64,000 nt of DNA, from contig JAHJAA010000060.1 of assembly GCA_018814305.1 (NCBI GenBank), positions 27,405 through 91,404 on the forward strand, given 5' to 3'. The first letter of the stretch is position 1. The number at the start of each line of letters is the position of its first letter. The position numbers and the translations under genes are program-made. Shown piece after piece: positions 1 to 8,364 of this stretch. The notes beneath the pieces were generated by a model, which worked only from the letters and a program-made list of their open reading frames with translations, was not told the origin of the DNA and did not search any database. Origin of the DNA: Pseudomonadota bacterium. GTDB lineage: Bacteria > Desulfobacterota > Desulfobulbia > Desulfobulbales > JAGXFP01.

Positions 1-386
1 TCTCGACTCTTTGGACTGTCGGGGTAACGGAGTTAGCTGTCTGGCCAAGGGCCCTCGTCCTCACATTATTCTAGCCGGGTGTCGAAATGGATCCATCGTC
101 CTGGTGATGGTCCTTTACGAATTAACATTTGACTGAACATGGTGGACATGTTTTCTTATGCAGTAGAGCCTTCTGATTAAAAGATAAACATAGAGGCCTT
201 AACGTAAACGACTAGGAAATAGCACCTCACTTTCCCCGATTGGTTACACCTGCCTCCTGAGTCCATCACCCTTATCTTGTTAGGTGAAGCATATTATTTT
301 GAATCCGATCAAAATTCGAACGCAATCCGGCCCCTTTTTTTTGACGATTTCTATATCGTGCTGGCGCTTCACTGGGAGATCAGTTG
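1..386. other. Intergenic region at left edge, no gene recognised
   Basis: No gene is supported here. One plus-strand frame is open from the window edge to a TGA near position 134 (about 44 residues) but resembles no family I know, so it is either the tail of an upstream gene or chance. The last 80 bases are AT-rich and form the leader of the phosphatase gene, with GGGAG about eight bases before its ATG. Confidence 0.4.
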
Positions 387-1160
387 ATGATCAACTTCTT
401 TAAGCGACTCTTTCGTACAAAATCCCTACCTATGTCCTCTGCCGGACTGACCCACCCAGGGTTGGTCAGAAAAAAAAACGAAGACCATTTTGTCCAATTC
501 AAAGATCGCAAACTCTTCCTGGTCGCAGACGGAATGGGTGGCCATCAAGGCGGGGAAGTGGCCAGTCATACAGCAATCCAGATCATAGCCGACGATCTTA
601 CCGATACAGTTTTGACTTCCGCTGGATCCGATCAAGCTGAAATCCGCCATGCCTTGCTGAGAAGTTTTGAACGGGCCAACAATGCTGTGATGGTAAGAGC
701 CAACTCAGATGAAACGTTAACCGGCATGGGCTGCACTCTGATCGCTGCTGTATTGAATGGCCAGACCCTTCATACCTGCCATGTCGGAGATACCCGATGT
801 TACGTGGTTGACGATCTTGCTCTCCACCAGATCACCCAGGACCACTCGGCCCTGGTTGAACGACTTAATGATTCCAGCCCAAACTTGGAAAATGATCCTC
901 TCCCAGCGAGACATGCGGTCACCAGAGTGATCGGCTTCCCTTTTCCGGAACCTCCGGAATATAACGCGGTTCACATCAAGTCTGGAGATCGCATACTGCT
1001 CTGCTCCGACGGACTGTGGTCCATGGTTGATGAAGAGAGCATCCGCACTGTTCTGCAAGAGGCACGCTCTGCTGAAAAAACGGTGGAAACCTTGATTGAT
1101 CTGGCCAACGAGGCTGGCGGCCTAGACAATATCACTGCCGTATTGATTATGATCGACTGA
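387..1160 (+). CDS. PP2C-family (Stp1-type) serine/threonine protein phosphatase
   Basis: A cytoplasmic metal-dependent protein phosphatase of 257 residues that removes phosphate from Ser/Thr. The PP2C motifs appear in order: RKKNED (near residues 28-33), VADGMGGH with the metal-binding aspartate (about 46-53), GDTRCY, the LCSDGLW metal-binding segment, and a final GGLDNITA. All expected acidic metal ligands are present, so it should be active. I start at the ATG at 387 because GGGAG lies eight bases upstream; a TTG directly before it is less likely. No partner kinase is encoded in this window, so its substrate cannot be told. The family call is secure; the biological target is unknown. Confidence 0.9.
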   Translation: MINFFKRLFRTKSLPMSSAGLTHPGLVRKKNEDHFVQFKDRKLFLVADGMGGHQGGEVASHTAIQIIADDLTDTVLTSAGSDQAEIRHALLRSFERANNAVMVRANSDETLTGMGCTLIAAVLNGQTLHTCHVGDTRCYVVDDLALHQITQDHSALVERLNDSSPNLENDPLPARHAVTRVIGFPFPEPPEYNAVHIKSGDRILLCSDGLWSMVDEESIRTVLQEARSAEKTVETLIDLANEAGGLDNITAVLIMID

Positions 1161-1616
1161 CCAATAAAATCCCCCCAGGCAAGAGAACCCCCAAAATCAA
1201 GTTTATTCCAGGGTTTCCAACAAATGATTTAAGATAACGGGATTACATTTGAGAGCATGCCCCCCCTTTGCCTCCCAATCTACACCCTTGATTCCCGTGC
1301 AGTTCACCTTCTCCATAGTCCACAGAATCATTCGCAGAAAGCCCCCCAATTTTAATACGTCTCTTGAGCACAGTAATCACTTGAAAACCATTCAAGGCCA
1401 TTTTCATATTTCGGTTCAAACCATACACATTCATCGGTGTGGTCGATACGCTGTTGATATCGTATATACGACAATTAACTCCTGGCCTTTACAAATATTT
1501 ACCCATCTCATTTTACGTTTGATCAGATGCGCGTTGGTTCATTGACAAACCGGCTTCAAGATGTTTTAATCATCTTTATTTTTTTCAGTTACTCGACATC
1601 AATAGTGAGAAAGGCG
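1161..1616. other. Intergenic region, no gene recognised
   Basis: A 456-base gap. A 63-codon minus-strand frame (1243-1434) and a 98-codon plus-strand frame overlap each other here, and neither resembles a known protein nor has a convincing ribosome-binding site. The final 60 bases, before the ATG of the M23 peptidase, are AT-rich and probably carry its promoter, which I could not define. Confidence 0.4.
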
Positions 1617-2528
1617 ATGGACCGTAAACTACACATCATAGTTACCGGTGAGCAGGGCTTGGCCAGAACTTTTGTTTTGTCCAAACCTATTGTCTTGAGA
1701 GTGCTGATATTTCTCGTTCTGATCTTATCGATCACCACGACCGCTACCTTCCAATTCTCGTTCACCAATGTCGACCTTCAGCAAAAAGTATCGACCCTGC
1801 AAAGCAACCTCAACGAACTCTCCGCTGAAAACAAGACCCTGAATTCTCAAGTTCTCAACCTTGAAGAGAAGAACAAAACCCAACTCACCGGGGTTTATGG
1901 CGAACTCAGCCAAAGAAGCCAGACCATTGACACAATCCTGGGGACCCTTGACATCGTTTCACCAGAAAAGAAAAGCCGATCTGGAGGAAAAGGCGGTCCT
2001 GCCCCACCCATGAATACTGATAACAGCGGAGGCCCTTTCATCGGAATTTCTGGAGATTCGTGTGAAGATCTAATCATGAAGGTCGACCGGGACATGGATC
2101 TTCTTCGTTTTCTTCCCCTGGGATATCCGGTCAAGGCCAATCGAATCTCTTCCTCGTATGGCCGCCGCACCGATCCCATGAACGGCATACTCGCCTTTCA
2201 TGACGGTGTTGACCTGAGTGGAGAACCCGGACTTCAAGTAAAGGCCACCGCCGACGGTAGAGTCCTTGAAAGGGGGAACAACCCTACCTATGGCTGGTAC
2301 GTCAAGGTTGATCACGGCAACCGTTTCACCACGCTCTATGCCCACAACCAAAAGTTGCTGGTAAAAAAAGGCGACACAGTGACCCGAGGGCAGATCATTG
2401 CCACAATGGGCAACAGCGGTCGCTCCACGGGCCCCCATCTCCATTATGAAATCCGCTATAAAAAAAAACCGGTCAATCCTCTTAAATTCCTGAATATCTA
2501 CAAACTCATTTCCACTGGGGACGCCTGA
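1617..2528 (+). CDS. Membrane-anchored M23 (LytM-type) metallopeptidase
   Basis: A 303-residue cell-wall peptidase predicted to cut peptidoglycan cross-links in the periplasm. It has a short cytoplasmic N-terminus, one membrane segment (about residues 23-47), a coiled coil (about 50-90), a Gly/Pro-rich linker, and a C-terminal M23 domain with the zinc ligands HDGVD (H195, D199) and HLH (H274, H276). The catalytic set is complete, so it should be an active enzyme rather than an EnvC-like activator. I start at the ATG at 1617 (MDRKLH), which follows GAGAAAGG; an in-frame ATG at 1527 would add a hydrophobic extension. It ends two bases before the bactofilin gene. M23 peptidase-bactofilin pairs control cell shape elsewhere, as with Csd1 and CcmA of Helicobacter. 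Confidence 0.88.
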   Translation: MDRKLHIIVTGEQGLARTFVLSKPIVLRVLIFLVLILSITTTATFQFSFTNVDLQQKVSTLQSNLNELSAENKTLNSQVLNLEEKNKTQLTGVYGELSQRSQTIDTILGTLDIVSPEKKSRSGGKGGPAPPMNTDNSGGPFIGISGDSCEDLIMKVDRDMDLLRFLPLGYPVKANRISSSYGRRTDPMNGILAFHDGVDLSGEPGLQVKATADGRVLERGNNPTYGWYVKVDHGNRFTTLYAHNQKLLVKKGDTVTRGQIIATMGNSGRSTGPHLHYEIRYKKKPVNPLKFLNIYKLISTGDA

Positions 2529-2530
2529 CC

Positions 2531-2974
2531 ATGGGATTATTTAAAGGTTCCGCCGACTCTGCCCAAACCGAAAACAACGGGGGAATCAGTAGTATTATCG
2601 GAAAAGGAATGACAGTGGTCGGTGACCTCACCTTCTCAGGTAAAGTGCGCATTGATGGCAATATTGAGGGAAACATCACCGGTGATTATCTTATCCTCAG
2701 TCAGGACGGCAACATTACCGGCGACATCGAGGCAGCAACGGTAGTCTGTCACGGTCAGATCGACGGAAATCTGAGAATTGCCAAGCTCTACCTGAAAAAA
2801 AGCGGTGTGATTAACGGACGCCTTGACACCTCTGATCTTTCCGTGGAATCCGGTGGCGTCTTGAATGGTGAAATCCGTTCACATGCGGCCACTCAAGAGG
2901 TCGGCCTCAACCAGATTACAGCCTCTCCAGAAAAAGAGATACATCCTCCCTCTCTGCCTCACGCTATCTCGTAA
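2531..2974 (+). CDS. Bactofilin (CcmA/BacM family cytoskeletal protein)
   Basis: A 147-residue bactofilin: a central right-handed beta-helix of short Gly/Val/Ile repeats (for example GKVRIDGNIEGNITGD) flanked by flexible ends. Bactofilins polymerise without nucleotide into filaments at the inner membrane and scaffold cell-wall enzymes. The ATG lies two bases after the stop of the M23 peptidase gene, so the two are almost certainly cotranscribed and translationally coupled. This supports a joint role in localised wall remodelling or shape. The segment that starts at VVGDLTFSG is the typical beginning of the domain. Length and repeat pattern fit the family well. Confidence 0.9.
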   Translation: MGLFKGSADSAQTENNGGISSIIGKGMTVVGDLTFSGKVRIDGNIEGNITGDYLILSQDGNITGDIEAATVVCHGQIDGNLRIAKLYLKKSGVINGRLDTSDLSVESGGVLNGEIRSHAATQEVGLNQITASPEKEIHPPSLPHAIS

Positions 2975-3147
2975 TCTTACAAAAAATCGTTACTATCCAG
3001 CATGATCGCACTGAAGGGACAAAAGCCACCGAACTGTAACTGTTCAGATGTGCCCTAGATTCCCGCCATTTGGACGATCAGTCTATACCCCGGGTATGCT
3101 GGGCGAGCAGATGGTAAGGAGATTGGACGAGAATTCCGGTGCCCCCC

Positions 3148-3255
3148 ATGGAACGACATATCGGTCCGGACATTTTTCTGAGAAATCCCGAGACTTATTC
3201 CGGTTTTCTCACCTCTATTAATGATCATTTACGGGCTGTTCTTCCCCTGGCGTGA
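3148..3255 (+). CDS. Possible 35-residue leader peptide overlapping rarA
   Basis: A short frame from the ATG at 3148 to a TGA at 3253-3255 overlaps the GTG start of rarA by four bases (GTGA), a layout typical of translational coupling. It encodes a soluble, mixed-charge peptide that begins MERHIGPDIFLRNPE. I recognise no family. AAGGAG at 3116-3121 is too far upstream to serve this ATG well. It may be a real small gene, the remnant of a longer one, or chance; the evidence is only the overlap and protein-like composition. Confidence 0.25.
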   Translation: MERHIGPDIFLRNPETYSGFLTSINDHLRAVLPLA

Positions 3256-4604
3256 CTTCTCAACCGACCCCCCATATCCCTTTGGCCGAACAGCTTCGCC
3301 CGCTGGTTTTAGAGGATTTTATCGGCCAGGAACACCTTCTGGCTGAAGGCAAACTCCTGCACCGCCTGATCGACCAGCAACAAATTCCCTCACTTATTTT
3401 ATGGGGCCCCCCGGGGGTCGGCAAGACAACCCTGGCCCACATCATTGCCAACACCACCGGGGCAAATTTTGTATTTTTTTCCGCAGTCCTTTCCGGGGTC
3501 AAAGAAATTCGATCGATTGTCGAACAGGCAAAAATCATTCTGAACCTGGAGAGACGTCCTACTATCCTTTTTGTTGATGAAATTCACCGCTTTAACAAAA
3601 GCCAGCAGGATGCCTTCCTGCCACATGTGGAAAGCGGATTACTCACTCTAATCGGAGCGACAACCGAAAATCCTTCCTTTCAGGTCATCGCCCCCCTGCT
3701 CTCCAGATGTAGAGTTCTGGTCCTCGAACAACTTTCCACCAAGGATCTTCTGGGGATCACCAACCGGGCCATCAATCTCCTCAAGAAAAATGATGCCCGT
3801 TGGCAATCATTAACAATTGATGATGATGCCGCCGATCACCTGGTCAGGATTGCAGACGGAGACGCCAGGCGCCTCTTAAATAGCCTTGAAGTGGCCTGCT
3901 CTCTTCTTGAAAATGGTGCCGACACCAAACAGGCCCTGACCCTTGACCTGGTCGAAGAGGCCATCCAGCGCCGTAGCCTTCGATATGACAAGGACGGAGA
4001 AGAACATTACAATTTAATCTCAGCTCTCCATAAAAGTATGCGCGATAGCGACCCCGACGGCTCCCTCTACTGGCTTGTTCGAATGCTGCACGCAGGGGAA
4101 GAACCCCTCTATATTGCCAGAAGGCTCATCCGTTTCGCCTCTGAGGATATTGGGGTAGCCGACCCGACCGCACTCGCCCTAGCACTCAATGCCCGAGAAA
4201 GCTATCGAATCCTCGGCTCTCCGGAAGGCGAACTCTCTTTGGCCCAGGCCGTGATCTACCTGGCCACAGCTCCCAAGAGTAATGCATCATACATGGCCTA
4301 CCGTGGGGTCTCTCAAGAAATCATGAAAAGCGGGAGCCTTCCGGTTCCCATGCATATTCGTAACGCTCCCACCGGTTTAATGAAAAAACTTGGGTATGGC
4401 GAAGGTTACCAGTATGCCCATGATCATGCCGATTCCATCGTGTTTCAAGAGCATCTACCCGATGAGCTTCGTGGAAAACAATTCTATCATCCTAGCAACC
4501 GTGGCCACGAAGCGGTAGTTGGTGATCGCCTGAGCAAGTGGCGAAAAATACTTGAACAACGCCAGCACCAAAAAACGGAACCAACCCATCAGCTCAAAAA
4601 GTGA
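3252..4604 (+). CDS. rarA: Replication-associated recombination AAA+ ATPase RarA/MgsA
   Basis: A 450-residue AAA+ ATPase of the RarA (MgsA/WRNIP1) family, which acts at stalled replication forks. It begins with the family signature PLAEQLRP followed by the GQEHLL segment. Visible motifs are Walker A (GPPGVGKTT, about residue 53), Walker B ([10 protein letters not shown]) and sensor 1 (GATTENPSF). The C-terminal tetramerisation domain contains APKSNA and the [16 protein letters not shown] stretch. The start is a GTG at 3252; the next good start would remove the conserved N-terminus. Length is normal for the family. The short frame just upstream overlaps it by four bases. Confidence 0.95.
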   Translation: MTSQPTPHIPLAEQLRPLVLEDFIGQEHLLAEGKLLHRLIDQQQIPSLILWGPPGVGKTTLAHIIANTTGANFVFFSAVLSGVKEIRSIVEQAKIILNLERRPTILFVDEIHRFNKSQQDAFLPHVESGLLTLIGATTENPSFQVIAPLLSRCRVLVLEQLSTKDLLGITNRAINLLKKNDARWQSLTIDDDAADHLVRIADGDARRLLNSLEVACSLLENGADTKQALTLDLVEEAIQRRSLRYDKDGEEHYNLISALHKSMRDSDPDGSLYWLVRMLHAGEEPLYIARRLIRFASEDIGVADPTALALALNARESYRILGSPEGELSLAQAVIYLATAPKSNASYMAYRGVSQEIMKSGSLPVPMHIRNAPTGLMKKLGYGEGYQYAHDHADSIVFQEHLPDELRGKQFYHPSNRGHEAVVGDRLSKWRKILEQRQHQKTEPTHQLKK

Positions 4605-4646
4605 CTTTGATTACAAACTGAAAGACCCCTTAAAAGGAATCACCTT

Positions 4647-6182
4647 ATGAAACAATCAGCCTTTATTTATGTTCTGTTCATCTTCAGCCTTATCGTTCCC
4701 CGGACCTCCGGAGCGGCCCCTCAATCCAACTTCACCATTCTTTTTTCCAACAACGTCAATGGTGAAACCGAACCATGCGGTTGAAAGGCTCACCAATTGG
4801 GCGGTCTGTCCAAAAAAGCGTCACTCTTCAGTCAACAGCAGGGAACATCTGAAGACACCCTGATTCTTGATGGGGGAGGACTCCTCTTTGACTCCCCCCG
4901 AATAACTGTCCACAAAATCAAACAGGCAGAAATCAACGCCCAGGGCATTATTAAAGCCTATAATCTCATTGGCTACGATGCAGTCGGTATCACCGGTCAG
5001 GACCTGGCCGCTGGGTACGATTTTCTCAACAAAATCAAGAAAGAATCCAACTTTGCCTGGCTCAGTGCCAATCTCTATCTAAAGGACTCTGTTCTTCCTC
5101 TTTTCCAACCATTTCTTTCAAAAATGATCGGGAACCAAGCCATAACCATTATCGGATTGACCGGCCCAGGGCTTGACGGTGACCGACAGTTGGAAGAAAA
5201 AATCGTCATTCGCCCCTGGCAGGAGATCCTCCCTGATCTACTCAACACCTCAAAAATAAAAAACACCTTTATTATTTTGCTCACCGACCTGGATCGGAAA
5301 AGCTGCCAGGAAATAACCGAACTTTACCCAAGCATCAACCTCATCATCCAGGCTGCAAATCAGGACGAAAATATCTCTCCGGTTCCGCTCAATGAAACAA
5401 CTCTCTTGACCTCAACCGGACGAAAAGGAAAATTCACCGGCCTATTGAGCATTTCCTGGATAAACGGGGGGCGCTGGGATGGGCGTCTGACGGCAGAACT
5501 TTCCCGGAAGAAAATCGCCAGGGACAGGGTTGATCTGTTAATCGACCAATACACCGGAAATCCGGAAAAAACCGAATTGATCAAAAAACTTCAGGAGAAG
5601 CGCACCATTTTGAGCGCCGAACTGGCCCAACTGGAATTAAAAACAAGCCAGCTGGAACAAGCCTCATACTCAATAAAATTTTCTGCAATCGAATCTACGT
5701 TGCCCGATGCGCCGGATGTGTCCCAGATAGTCGAAGAGACCAAGAGACAGGTCAACCGTACCGGTCAAGATGAAGGGATAAACCGTCAATCGCCGGATCG
5801 TTCAAAAATTATTTCAAGCAGCTTCATCGGCTGGAAGGTTTGTGGGTCCTGTCATTCGGCTCAAGTGGCCAGCTGGCAAACGACCCCCCATTTTGCTTCT
5901 TTTGCTGGATTAACCGACACGGAGCAGCAGTTTAACCGCAATTGCATTCCCTGCCATGTTACCGGAGTTTTTTCTGGTTCCGAAGAGTATGCCCTGGAAC
6001 TTCCAGAAGAGTTGCAGCTGGTCGGATGCGAGGCTTGTCACGGCCCGGGGCGAAAACATCAGATGGATCCAAAGGGTAATCCTACCATCCCCCCCGACCA
6101 AGTGCTTTGCCTGAGGTGCCACAACCCTGAAAATGATGATTCATTTGATTTCGTTAGGGATAAGGCTAAAGTCCATCCCTGA
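4647..6182 (+). CDS. Putative selenocysteine-containing tetraheme cytochrome c with UshA-like N-terminal domain (in-frame UGA read as Sec46)
   Basis: Read through the UGA at 4782-4784, this frame encodes 511 residues. It starts at an ATG with AAGGA eight bases upstream and has a signal peptide (about 1-24, cut near SGAA). A UshA/metallophosphatase-like domain follows, then four CxxCH heme motifs (CGSCH at 399, CIPCH at 433, CEACH at 461, CLRCH at 488). The UGA lies in NGETEPCG-U-KAHQLGGLSKK. As I recall, related multiheme proteins have EPCGC followed by GGLxRR, so the UGA replaces a cysteine. Signal peptide, UGA and cytochrome share one frame with no indel. A SECIS-like hairpin begins 12 bases after the UGA. 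The product is probably periplasmic; the electron partner and reaction are unknown. Alternatives are a nonsense mutation or a downstream TTG start at 4797, which would remove the signal peptide and the conserved motif. A terminator follows the gene. Confidence 0.82.
4797..4813 (+). promoter_or_regulatory. Candidate bacterial SECIS hairpin
   Basis: TTGGGC (4797-4802) can pair with GTCCAA (4808-4813), with one G-U pair, around the five-base loop GGTCT (4803-4807). The hairpin begins 12 bases after the in-frame UGA. The E. coli fdhF element, as I recall it, starts about 11 bases after its UGA and presents GGUCU in its apical loop, where the G and U contact SelB. The stem lacks the bulged U seen in fdhF. 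The same bases encode the conserved Gly-Gly-Leu. Confidence 0.7.
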
Positions 6183-6210
6183 ACTCTGAGTCCACCTCTG
6201 TTTTGATAAA

Positions 6211-6242
6211 AAAAAGCCCTGCCGAAACGGCAGGGCTTTTTT
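6211..6242. terminator. Bidirectional rho-independent terminator
   Basis: A perfect 10-bp stem, AGCCCTGCCG (6215-6224) with CGGCAGGGCT (6228-6237), closes on an AAA loop, with a run of A before it and a run of T after it. It lies between the convergent cytochrome and pyrophosphatase genes and can end transcription from both sides. Confidence 0.93.
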
Positions 6243-6266
6243 GATACTCTTACAAAATAAAAAGAA

Positions 6267-7196
6267 TCAGCAACCAAATGCCTTCTGCAGAGGCGGCACG
6301 GTCTGCTTCTTACGGCTCATCATCCCCTCAACCCACATGGAGCTGCCTGAAATTTTGGCACCGAAAGCCTTTTCAATCAAAGCGTTATCATCAGAAGCCA
6401 CCAGCAGGTCGGTACCTTCCTTGACGACATCAGTGAGCATAAACAGCACGGAGTGACGACCGTCAGCCTTTTGATCCTGAACAGCCTTATAGAGATCGTC
6501 ACGAATCGAAGCGACCTGATCCAGGGTGGCAAGCTCGATCTGACCAATTCCCACCTTTTTACCGTTCATGTCAAAATCTTTGTAGTCACGGAACAAGAGA
6601 TCCTTGATCGGCACACCGGCAATCGAGGATTTGGCCTTGAGCATCTCCATGAACAATGCATCCTGATCGGTAACCCCGGCCAGGGGCAACAAAGCGGCGA
6701 CCGCGACCTTATCAGCATTGGTGCAGGTCGGTGACTTGAAATTAACAGTATCGCTCAGGATAGCACAGAGCATAGCGCCGGCGATATTCTTCGGCAGATC
6801 CACTTTACTGTTCTGGTACATCTCCATAAGCACTGTACAGGTGCAACCAACCGGTTTCGCATAAAAGAAAATAGGACCGTTGGTGGTAACATCACCGATC
6901 TTATGATGATCGACGATACCAACCACGTTGGCACTACCGAGATTAGCCGGACCCTGGGCGAGATCACTGAAATCGACCAGAGCGACATCCTTGCCCGCAG
7001 CGTCGGTGAGTTCAGCCGGAGCGGTGAGACCAAACTTCTCCAACACAACCTTACTCTCCGGATTCAACTTGTCGGCAGAAATCTGCATACAGGCGACGGC
7101 ATCGGTGCCGGTTGCCTTCAGGTAATTGGCATAGGCAATCGCTGAGGCGACGGAATCGGTGTCGGGGTTGGAATGACCTACAACGTGGATACTCAT
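6267..7196 (-). CDS. ppaC: Manganese-dependent (family II) inorganic pyrophosphatase
   Basis: A 309-residue DHH-family pyrophosphatase that hydrolyses PPi to two phosphates in the cytoplasm. The metal ligands are visible: H8, D12 and D14 in GHSNPDTDS, the VDHHKIGD motif near residues 94-101, and the C-terminal substrate-binding SRKKQTVPP. There is no CBS/DRTGG insertion, so this is the short, unregulated form. The ATG at 7196 follows GGAGG at a good distance; an upstream in-frame start at 7211 would overlap that site. In a sulfate-activating organism this enzyme would pull the ATP sulfurylase reaction forward, an inference from the apparent lineage. It converges on the cytochrome gene across a shared terminator. 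Confidence 0.95.
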   Translation of the reverse strand: MSIHVVGHSNPDTDSVASAIAYANYLKATGTDAVACMQISADKLNPESKVVLEKFGLTAPAELTDAAGKDVALVDFSDLAQGPANLGSANVVGIVDHHKIGDVTTNGPIFFYAKPVGCTCTVLMEMYQNSKVDLPKNIAGAMLCAILSDTVNFKSPTCTNADKVAVAALLPLAGVTDQDALFMEMLKAKSSIAGVPIKDLLFRDYKDFDMNGKKVGIGQIELATLDQVASIRDDLYKAVQDQKADGRHSVLFMLTDVVKEGTDLLVASDDNALIEKAFGAKISGSSMWVEGMMSRKKQTVPPLQKAFGC

Positions 7197-7589
7197 TTCA
7201 AATTCCTCCATAAAAAATTATTAAAACATCATAATAAACATGAGAACTCTCAGTCATATCATTAGGGCCTGCTATGGATGACAACGGGGTCGGAATATGA
7301 ACACCTAATTCCTAGTTATCTGACCACCGCTTGAGACCTCCTCAAACCCTTAAAAGTTGGAGATTTTAGTGCCAATACCACCCAGAGTCAAGCTGTAAAA
7401 AAAAAAATTCCAATTGTTCATCATTTCCTACTATTATATTGATATAGACAAGATAGAAATCCCTAAAACTCTTCTTGAAAAATAGTTACAATAATCACTC
7501 TCGTTGACCGTTTTCAATAAAGTGAACCCAACTACAAAGGAGAAAGGTACCGGTTCGTCTCGTCAAAACCCGGTTCTTCGCAATTCGAC
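7197..7589. other. AT-rich intergenic region between divergent genes
   Basis: A 393-base AT-rich gap between the divergent ppaC and receiver-domain genes; it must hold promoters for both. I see no clear pair of -35/-10 boxes, no operator palindrome and no coding frame. AAAGGAGAAAGG at about 7536-7547 looks like a ribosome-binding site but lies over 40 bases before the first ATG in frame. Confidence 0.4.
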
Positions 7590-8090
7590 ATGACCAAGGA
7601 CAACACATCCATTACGAATAACATCCCACCTGAACCTTCCCCAGCAGAACCCTCGGGAGAATCCAATAAAAAATCATCATTGATTAAAGAAATTTCTTTT
7701 GAGCGAACGAAGGTTCTCATCGCGGAAGACAACCCAGTGATTCGAAAAGGCTTAATCAACTTCCTGACGAAATGGGGATATGAACCCATTGAAGCCGAAA
7801 CAGGAGATATCGCCTTCCAGATCGTCGAATCTTCACCCGATCTCAGATTGGCTGTATTTGATTGGAACCTACCGGGAATAAGTGGGATGCAACTCTGTCA
7901 ACGGATCAGGTCCAGGACCTGCGAACATTATATGTATATTATCATGTTCAGTTCTCGAAAATCCGAGGAAGAGCAAATTATGGCATTAGATGGTGGGGCG
8001 GATGATTACCTGGTCAAGCCAAGCAAACCATCAATTCTCCGGGCTCGTCTGGGTGTCGGCAAACGTATTGTCGAATTTTCAGGAAGCTAA
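7590..8090 (+). CDS. Stand-alone response-regulator receiver protein
   Basis: A 166-residue protein with a hydrophilic, Pro/Ser-rich N-terminus (about 1-38) and one CheY-like receiver domain. Receiver residues are intact: E46/D47 acidic pocket, phospho-acceptor D91 (VFDWNLPG), S121 (MFSSRKS) and K143 (LVKPSK). It has no output domain, so it probably acts by protein contact or phosphotransfer. No histidine kinase lies nearby. The only in-frame ATG is at 7590 and lacks a clear Shine-Dalgarno sequence, so the true start is uncertain. A terminator follows directly, so it is transcribed alone. Confidence 0.85.
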   Translation: MTKDNTSITNNIPPEPSPAEPSGESNKKSSLIKEISFERTKVLIAEDNPVIRKGLINFLTKWGYEPIEAETGDIAFQIVESSPDLRLAVFDWNLPGISGMQLCQRIRSRTCEHYMYIIMFSSRKSEEEQIMALDGGADDYLVKPSKPSILRARLGVGKRIVEFSGS

Positions 8091-8095
8091 AATCA

Positions 8096-8131
8096 AAAAC
8101 CCCTGAAGAAATAATTTCATCAGGGGTTTTT
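8096..8131 (+). terminator. Rho-independent terminator after receiver gene
   Basis: AAAACCCCTGA and TCAGGGGTTTT form a perfect stem around a 13-base AT-rich loop, followed by a T run. It begins five bases after the stop codon of the receiver-domain gene. Confidence 0.9.
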
Positions 8132-8320
8132 CAGGTAAACGGAGCTTGGTCAAAAACAAAACCATCTGACTTCGTAAATTATCCCAAAGTTTATGAGCTA
8201 CCAGGCCCACCCCCAAGGATAATTTACCAAGTGCAGACAATGATGAAAGAGAAAAACCCAGGCACCAATATCGACAGCTAAGCAGCTAAACGGAGACCCC
8301 TTAGCCATCTCATCCGGTAC

Positions 8321-8343
8321 GATGGACTTTTTATGAGTCCATC
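8321..8343. repeat. Short hairpin GATGGACT/AGTCCATC (possible dispersed repeat)
   Basis: GATGGACT (8321-8328) and AGTCCATC (8336-8343) form a perfect 8-bp stem with a seven-base TTTTATG loop, 21 bases after the end of the AP2-domain gene on the minus strand. There is no T tract in that direction, so it is not a simple terminator. Hairpins of the form GACTTTTTA..A.GTC are, as I recall, dispersed in many Desulfobacterota genomes. Only one copy was noticed here. Confidence 0.45.
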
Positions 8344-8364
8344 AATATCAAGGTAGCAGAAAAC

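Noticed and set aside
1243..1434. 63-codon minus-strand frame before the M23 gene
   Set aside because: No recognisable family, no ribosome-binding site, and it overlaps another unlikely plus-strand frame.
4782..4784. UGA as a nonsense mutation making a pseudogene
   Set aside because: No other stop, frameshift or decay is seen in 511 codons, all heme motifs are intact, and a SECIS-like hairpin is present. It remains possible and is listed as what would refute the main finding.
4797..6182. Cytochrome gene starting at the TTG at 4797 after a UGA stop
   Set aside because: This start would remove the signal peptide needed for heme attachment in the periplasm and cut the conserved EPCG..GGL motif. 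The frame is intact upstream with a good ribosome-binding site, so reading through the UGA is more consistent.
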